Assembly (NCBI RefSeq): GCF_902686445.1
Contig: NC_062215.1
Span: forward strand, 26,682,750-26,746,749
Origin: Sciurus carolinensis
Lineage: Eukaryota > Chordata > Mammalia > Rodentia > Sciuridae
DNA: 64,000 nt
Reading direction: 5' to 3'
The notes beneath the pieces were generated by a model. It was not told the origin of the DNA, searched no databases, and saw only the letters and a program-made list of their open reading frames with translations. Positions 57,240-64,000 of this stretch are shown here, piece by piece. Made by a program: the position numbers and the translations under genes. Position 1 is the first letter of the stretch; the number at the start of each line of letters is the position of its first letter.

Positions 57240-58604
57240 CAGGGGTGCGCCATCGCACCCCTGGTTCACAGATATTCTTAACATTGTGAAGAACTACAGT
57301 CAAGTTACTTGGATAAAAGTAACTGTCTATATGATTAACACCATTTTTGTTTAACCAGGAGACATATATTTGAAGCTTCTAAAAGTTGCCTTATTTTTTA
57401 AAAATATGCTTTCAACAAAAACATAAATCATCTAATCTTATTTTTGTTGCTCTAAAAATTACGTAGGAGGAATTGTCTATTGACAAGATAAAACTAAAAA
57501 TGGAAAAGACAACCTATACAGTATTATTCAACTTTTCCAGAATATTAACACTGCAAACATAAGAGACTGATAAAAGCTGAAAGTATTTTTTTTAAAGTTA
57601 TTTGAAAAACAGTGACAGAAAATACTTAGACCCTCTCAAATATTAACTACCTAGTAATTTTAAAACGACTTACTTTTATTCTATGCTGTGAAAATTCTCA
57701 ACTCATCATATCATTAACAGACCTTCCTCTGAAGGTCTAGTGGGAGTCATTCATTCTTTTAAAATACAAGAATATGTTAATGATTATACTACCTCCCCAT
57801 ATTTTCCATCTAGTAGAGTGCTTATTATTCTTATGACCAAGAAATAAGTGTTTTCCTTGCAATAATAAAATTTCAAGATGGAGGATTGAAGGTATTTTAC
57901 TAGACTAAGGAGGAAGGTCAGAGTACAGGGCTATATAATACATATATATGTCTTCAGCTAACATTTTTCCATTTAGTTAAAAAAATGGATTTTCATTCAA
58001 AGGAAGGAAAAGCAGTATCAGAGTAAGTAGCTTAAAATTACTGCCACCTAAACCTTTCCAAATTCCTCTCCACAAAAGAGAATGACACTACAACCAGAGG
58101 GCATCTATTTGTAAACTCGAGGAACTTGCAGGGCCATCAAAGTTTTGCAAAAGAATGGAATAATAAATGGTTCAACTCTGAGTGCTAATATGTTGTAAAT
58201 AATGGTATGGTATATAAGTTATGATAAGCAAAATGGAATTTACTACTAATCCTTACTTCTCTGATTCTGTTTACAAGAGAAATAGCTAAAACACTATAAT
58301 ATACCAAAACCCACTAAAGTGTTCACATTCCTTGGCGAGCTTCCTTAAATGCATTCTAAGAAAATTATCAAGAAGGAAAGCCTACAGAAGTGAAAAAGTA
58401 TTTACTGCAAAATGATTCCTACACTAGAAAACATGTTCAACCAACCAACAGGGAAAGTTTCTGTTTCTGTTTTTCCCTTTCAAAAATTAGCTTACATTTA
58501 TTTTTACCCTGATTTACTCCTTCATTGCCCAAAAGATTTGAGATCACTTTCTAGAACATTATGCATGTATAAAATTTGAGTGTAGGAGAAAAATAAATAT
58601 TTTC

Positions 58605-58800
58605 TGTGGTTACAGAGACTGAACTCAGAACCTCACATATGGTTCTGAAGTGCTCTACCACTAAGCTACAACTCCCAGCCCTTTTTAATATTTTATTTTC
58701 ATACAAGGTCTCACTAAGTTGCCCAGACTGGCCCCATACTTTTGATTCTCCTGCCTCAGTCTCCTGAATAACTGAGACTTTCAGGCAAGCACCATGCCCT
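58605..58800 (-). mobile_element. Composite B1-like/ID SINE
   Basis: GAGACTGAACTCAGAACCTC to AAGCACCATGCCC. Confidence 0.88.
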
Positions 58801-58919
58801 GAGGAAAAACACTTTAAATATGGTAACTAGGTAAGGTACAAATCAGTAGTTACAAAGTTTGTTCTGAGTTTCTGGCTAGCCAAGATAGAAAATAAAATAG
58901 CCATTAAATAATTTTGTCT

Positions 58920-59083
58920 TTTTTGGTACCACTGAGCTACATCCCAGTCCTTTTTTTTTTTTTTTTAATTATTTTTAGACAAGGACTTGCTAAATTGTTG
59001 AAGCTGGCCTCAAACTTGCAATCCTCCTGCCTCAGTCTCCCAAGTAGCTGGGATTATAGGCGTGTCCATCGTGTGCAGCTGGC
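58920..59083 (-). mobile_element. Composite B1-like/ID SINE
   Basis: TTTTTTGGTACCACTGAGCT, with part of the ID missing, to GTGTGCAGCTGGC. Confidence 0.88.
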
Positions 59084-59236
59084 TGTTAAATAATTCTTAT
59101 TAGAGAAAGAAGAAAGCATTGTTCCTCAGGAAAATTAAGAATTGTTAATAGATGGCATTATTTCTGGATGCTCCATGTGTGCCGACATTAAAACAATAAA
59201 GATTACACAAGGAAAATACTTATAAAAAACTTAAGG

Positions 59237-59325
59237 GCTAGGGTATGGCTCAGTTGGCAGAGTGCTCCCCTTGTAAGCATAAGGCCCCGAGTTCAATCCC
59301 CAGCACCACAAAAAAAACAAACTTA
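59237..59325 (+). mobile_element. ID SINE
   Basis: GGGCTAGGGTATGGCTCAGT to GTTCAATCCCCAGCACCAC. AAACTTAAG flanks both sides. Confidence 0.92.
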
Positions 59326-59530
59326 AGAAAAGATACAAATTTAGACATACACTCCAACTCAGTGATCTAAAAACATATATGTGGAAAAAAGACTAGGCCA
59401 TACACATTAACATACCAAAAAATAATCTATGATTTCTTTCTCTACAAGAACCACATCATATTCCTTTGTATAACACAACCATACCACAACCAATGTGGAA
59501 TGCTAGGCATACTGTAGTAGTTTACATGTT

Positions 59531-59655
59531 TTTTAAAATATTTTTTAGTTGTCAATGGACATTTTATTTATTTATATGTGGTGCTGAGAATCAAACCCAG
59601 GGCCTCGTACATACTAGGCAAACACTCTACCACTATGCCACAAATCCCTACCCAG
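59531..59655 (-). mobile_element. ID-derived SINE with long tail (cluster member 1)
   Basis: TTTTTTAGTTGTCAATGGAC, GTGGTGCTGAGAATCAAACC to CAAATCCCTACCC. Confidence 0.88.
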
Positions 59656-59667
59656 TAGTTTACATTT

Positions 59668-59800
59668 TTAATAATATTTTTTCTAGTTGTAAATGGATAT
59701 AATACCTTTATTTTATTTATTTTTATGTGCTGCTGAGGATTGAGCCTGGTACCTCACATGTGCTAGGCAAGCACTCTACCACTGAGCTACAACCAGTCCT
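59668..59800 (-). mobile_element. ID-derived SINE with long tail (cluster member 2)
   Basis: TTTTTTCTAGTTGTAAATGG to GAGCTACAACCAGTCC. Confidence 0.88.
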
Positions 59801-59804
59801 TACA

Positions 59805-59905
59805 TTTTATTTATTTATTTATTTTTTTGCGGTGCTGGGGATTGAACCCAGAGCCTTGTGCTTGTAAGGCAAGCACTCTACCAACTGAGCTATCTACCCA
59901 GCCCA
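59805..59905 (-). mobile_element. ID SINE (cluster member 3)
   Basis: (TTTA)n, GCGGTGCTGGGGATTGAACC to TATCTACCCAGCCC. CAGTCCTTACATTT precedes and follows it. Confidence 0.92.
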
Positions 59906-60895
59906 GTCCTTACATTTTTAACTGTATAAAAATGCCTATATTTACATGAATCACTTAAGATAATATTAGGCTTACAAGATAGAAGTACTAAACATATGAC
60001 AGAAAATTAATATAAAAAGTATTTTTTGACAAAAAAAAGAAATGGTAAAGTTGATTAGCTAAAAAGCACCAAACTGGACTTTCTAAGTTCACAACTTACT
60101 TATTGAACACCTTCAATATACACTGAAATGTGTAACCGAATATACACTTCAGATTCTTATTTAAGGCTCACAAGATACTAATTACCAGTAGTGTTTCATT
60201 ACTCCCAGGTAAGGAATAACATACACCATTTTTTTGAGATGCGTAATTCATGTTGGAAAAAAAATAAATGTTTCATGTTAGTTCAAATTTTAAAAAGAGA
60301 ACCAGAAATCTCCAAAATCAAACATTACCACAAAATTGTAATAAGATTTTTTATAAATTCAGTTTCTCAACAATGTTACATCGCACCACAACCAGACTCT
60401 ACACTTCAAAAGCTGTAAAATGTGGCATTTAATTCAGTTCCTCTTTCTTTACATTTTTCTTATTTCTCGAATAGCAAATAACTGCAACCAAAATTTCCCC
60501 TTTTTAATATAGGAAGTAGTCTTCAGAGCAGAACTTGAATTCTACTATGGCTATGTTTTAAAAGAGATACATGCCTTAAAACATCCATCAGTTGACATGC
60601 TCAGTCTTCTAAAATTAAAGACTCTATAACACATTGTACATATATAAACATGAAACTTGACAAAGTACAGTTGTCATATGGTACTCAAAAACTGGCACTG
60701 AAGAGAAAAAACTACCTACTCCTTCTTTACTATAGGTACACCAACTGTAATTTCAGAGGCCCTGAAATTCTGATCCATGAAGTAAGGCTGTAATGAGTTG
60801 TAAATTAAATTAAATGTTGGGCTATAATTATTTTAACAAAAATCACTGTATTTTCCTTAAAATATTAGTAGAAATAAGAAAACTAGCCCGAATAA

Positions 60896-60896
<1 letters not shown>

Positions 60897-60930
<34 letters not shown>

Positions 60931-61006
60931 GCGGTGCTAGGGATCGAACCCAGGGCCTCATGCTTGCAAGGCAAGCACTCTACCAACTGAGCTATCTCCC
61001 CAGCCC
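60897..61006 (-). mobile_element. Young ID SINE
   Basis: About 30 T, GGCGGTGCTAGGGATCGAAC to CTATCTCCCCAGCCC. Confidence 0.94.
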
Positions 61007-61037
61007 TCTGTTTTTTATTATATAAAACATTACACTA

Positions 61038-61250
61038 TAGGAGCAGTGGCATGAGTCTTACAGTCTCATATACTTGGGAGGCTGATATGGGAGGACGATT
61101 TGAGCCCAGAAGTTAAGAGTCAGGTCTGGGCAATTCAGTGAGACCCCAACAAAAAAAATTATGGGGCTGGGGGTACAGCTTAGTGATTAGAGCATTTGCC
61201 TACCATGTGTAAGGCCCTGGGTTTAATCACTGGCATCACAAAAGAAAAGA
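61038..61250 (+). mobile_element. Composite B1-like/ID SINE
   Basis: GGAGCAGTGGCATGAGTCTT to GGTTTAATCACTGGCATC. Confidence 0.85.
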
Positions 61251-61324
61251 ATGAATGTGAAAAGAATATAGTATGACATACATCTACTGAAATTTGTTTC
61301 ACCTTTTTTAAAAAAGCAGTTATT

Positions 61325-61490
61325 CACTGAACATATTGGTACATGCCTATTATTACAGTTACTCAAGAGCTGAAGCAGAATTTTAAATTGAAGCCCAACC
61401 TGGGCAATTTTGCCAGGTCCTGCCTCAAAGACGTAGCTCAGGGATAGGGTATTATTGGGTTTAATCTTCCCCACCCCTGTACCCCAAAAG
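61325..61490 (+). mobile_element. Degenerate composite SINE
   Basis: TTGGTACATGCCTATTATTA, GACGTAGCTCAGGGATAGGG. Confidence 0.65.
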
Positions 61491-61553
61491 CACTTATTCC
61501 AAGGCCTGTATTTCTAATAATGTAGGCACTGAAGATATAAATGATTACCTTCT

Positions 61554-61656
61554 GGGCTGGGGAGATAGCTCAGCTGGTAGAGTGCTTGCCTCGCAAGCAC
61601 AAGGCCCTGAGTTTGATCCCCAGTACCGCAAAAAAAAAAAAAAAAAAAAAAAAAAG
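61554..61656 (+). mobile_element. Very young ID SINE with perfect 17-bp duplication
   Basis: GGGCTGGGGAGATAGCTCAG to GTTTGATCCCCAGTACCGC and about 27 A. ATAAATGATTACCTTCT is exact at 61537-61553 and 61657-61673. Confidence 0.96.
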
Positions 61657-63624
61657 ATAAATGATTACCTTCTACCACTGTTCAAAAAATAAGAGGGTTT
61701 GAGTCATATTGGAGATTTCCAGGAGAGAAAACTCACAGAATAAAGGGAAAAAATAATCAAATTTTTCAAAAATAGGTGTGGTTATATTTAAATATGGCAA
61801 GATAAAGACTAGGGGAAAAAGCTTAATGTATATACTTATAGATTTCATAGTCTCAGTTAAGGTTTAGAGAAAAAAATAGGAGTAAGAAACCATTAGAAAA
61901 GACAAAAAGACTCCAAGGGCTCAAAAACAGAGGGAATAAGTTCCAAAGTATTAATAAAAGAGAACTAAATACAGCCTCACTTCACGAATCAAAAGATTTA
62001 GTTTTATAAACTCTATGCATCTGAATGGTCAATTTTGATTAACCACAGTTTTATATTGTATATTTAATTGTTATTTAGACACCAGGATAGATTTCAAAAT
62101 GGGATAGAGATTCACAGGATAAATTCATGGGAAGAGGTATTAATAAGAAAAATAAAAAGTTTTCAGATCAAATTAAACTCATGACCAGATTCAATATCTG
62201 ATACGGAATTTACTCCTTCCTTCCCTAGAGTATGATCAATTATCTTTAAAAGATACCTAATTTTTAAAAATGTCTCTGAATTAAAATAAAAATATGAATA
62301 TACTTTTTGGACAGAGAGATACAACAAAATGTGATGATTTCCAAAAAGCTGAATATTATTCACTGGACTGGACATAAATAGACTATCTCCCTTAGTTAAG
62401 AAACTACTATTTTTTTTTTTACACTCACTAGAAGAACAGAAAATAGATTTTTAAATCTTAGAATCAAAAGACTAATATGCCTACAAAAAAAATGAGTTAA
62501 CTCATTCTATGCAGTTACTTTTGTTAAAAAAGCAGCAGTATTTTCTTTGAATGTGAAAGATATTTTAAGGTACTTTGACGTCAAAAATGAAATTTAAGTA
62601 TAAGGTAATTCTTCCTCTTTCTTTCCACAGAAGTAGATTACTTAATGCATAAATGAATTTTAGACACGGAATTTCTTTCAAAGTCAAAAGAAAAATGTCC
62701 ACTGAAAACTTGGCATTTTTTAGAAATCCAAGAAAAAATTTAATATTTTAAACAAATGAAAATTAGATTGAGACTGCCAACTGAGCCTTTAATGTTTGGT
62801 TCTAAAAATACTAATATAATCCCTGATATGAAAATGATATGAAAGTCAGAATTAAAACATTCTCTTTGCTAGCTAAATTTTCTTTTTTGTTAGAGAACAC
62901 TCATCTCTTAAAATGCTGCAAAAGCTTGCATGGGCCACAAGTTTTTCCAGATGAGTGGTCCATAGCAATGTGACTCCAGTTATGTAACAGTGTATACACC
63001 AAGTAGTCTATGTAGAACCTAGAATAGAATCATAGCAGTTGTTCAACGTATTCAATGTTAACCAAGGAAAGGTATATAATTCTAGGTATCTTCAAATCTA
63101 AAAACAAAAAGACATGACACATGACTCATTTTATTTCACTCAATTTGGGTTTTGCTACAAAATATCTATTAACTTTCTTCTATGTATTGCTTAATAGTCA
63201 TGTGGATTCTTCTTGAATTCTAGAATGCTTGAACTCTAGATTACCAGTGATTTTGATTTACCTCTATTAGGTCCTTCTAGAGTTTTAGAAGATGTACACT
63301 CAGTTCTCACATATATTCCAAGACTGGGGGAAAAGGTTACTCATCATGAATGGTAGTCCCTTAATAGCAGGTGTCATTAAAAAGCATCAGTGGTTGAGGA
63401 GGGAAAAGTGAAAACTGCCTGACCATCTCTTGCTCTCTGGGATTCTGAAAGTTCCTTCCAATGCTGGGAAGGAAAAGCAGAGAGCTGTCTATCTACTTAT
63501 ATCATATATAAAAATAGATCATGAAGTTTCTCACCATTTCTTTTTCTAGTTTGGACTTAATAAGGTCTATTTTCATTAGCCAAAAAGAGGAAATCAACTT
63601 TGAGGTTTCAAATAATTATTTATT

Positions 63625-63821
63625 TATTTTTTTTGGTACCAGGGGATTGAAACCAAGGGCCCTTTACCATTGAATCATATCCCCTGCCCTTGTTATTTTG
63701 AGACACAGTCTCGCTAATTTGCTTAGGATACTACATTGCTGAAGTTGGCCTCAAACTTGTGATCCTGCCTCAGCCACCTGAGTCACTGGGATTACAGGTA
63801 TTGCCACCATGCACGGCTAAA
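63625..63821 (-). mobile_element. Composite B1-like/ID SINE
   Basis: TTTTTTGGTACCAGGGGATT to CACCATGCACGGC. Confidence 0.9.
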
Positions 63822-64000
63822 ACAATTATTTTAAAAGTCAAGAATAACATGGAATTATATTAAAAATGAAATTAAGTCTGAAAATGGATTTCTGTTCCCC
63901 TAAATGCCCTTACTTTTCCATTGAAGGGAACAAAAAAGAGACTTCATTTTTATACATACTTCCAAACTTGAGTTTCTCTTAAATTTTAAACTTCAGAAAC

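Larger units (their letters stand above)
45909..64000 (-). other. SPAG9: SPAG9 upstream intron (partial)
   Basis: Two MaLR LTRs, old L1 and L2 pieces and many SINEs. 45909-46176, 46363-47039, 48883-49234, 53483-54206, 54828-55867, 55949-56928, 57270-58604, 59906-60896 and 61674-63624 show nothing I can name beyond the exon-like segment at 55868-55948. Confidence 0.75.

Noticed and set aside
63528..63600. Minus-strand segment reading like a coiled coil (SKLEKEM) before GTGAGA
   Set aside because: The donor is plausible but the candidate acceptor is weak, one reading meets a stop, and it does not match the missing JIP4 exon.

Overview
The window is mammalian nuclear DNA, almost certainly from a squirrel (Sciuridae, ground squirrel or marmot type). 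The evidence is dozens of tRNA-derived ID SINEs, many composite B1-like plus ID SINEs of the sciurid kind, a young sciurid-type L1, and older placental repeats (MIR, L2, MaLR LTRs, hAT relics). No bacterial gene, CRISPR array or free-standing tRNA/rRNA gene was seen.

The only host gene I can support is SPAG9 (JIP4/JLP), on the minus strand, so it reads from high to low coordinates. The window holds an internal 5'-proximal part. Constitutive coding exons are at 45838-45908, 40403-40497, 32969-33119, 9258-9465, 8616-8715 and 3048-3169. Two in-frame alternative exons are at 16836-16877 (42 nt) and 11355-11384 (a 30-nt microexon). An alternative first exon for the short isoform with a hydrophobic N-terminus is at 39547-39707; a perfect CRE palindrome and an overlapping upstream ORF lie just 5' of or at its start. 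Splice phases agree at every junction tested. Exon 1 and the exon before 45908 lie beyond 64000, and the exons encoding the second leucine zipper, the RH2 region and the WD40-like domain lie before position 1. Two more exon-like segments (6234-6320 and 55868-55948) have good splice signals but no assignment; both would truncate the protein.

Layout from left to right: 1-3047 intron with a full-length processed TPT1 pseudogene (449-1629), a hAT relic and SINEs; 3048-9465 three SPAG9 exons with a MaLR LTR and MIRs between them; 9466-16877 introns with the microexon, an old L1 split by an ID element, a solo LTR (15323-15684) and the 42-nt exon; 16878-32968 a large intron with stacked SINEs and a 6.1-kb near-intact L1 (20070-26167) inserted in the tail of a SINE; 32969-40497 two exons, the alternative promoter and an L1 3' end; 40498-45908 an intron and the most upstream exon seen; 45909-64000 an intron with two MaLR LTRs, old L1 and L2 pieces and many SINEs.

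The L1 is the most striking element. It has two tandem 459-bp 5'UTR units, each starting with a YY1-like motif, an intact 347-aa ORF1, and an ORF2 whose only visible breaks are three clustered single-base deletions and one stop codon. It also has a telomere-like segment, a G-rich 3' tract and a 16-bp target site duplication.
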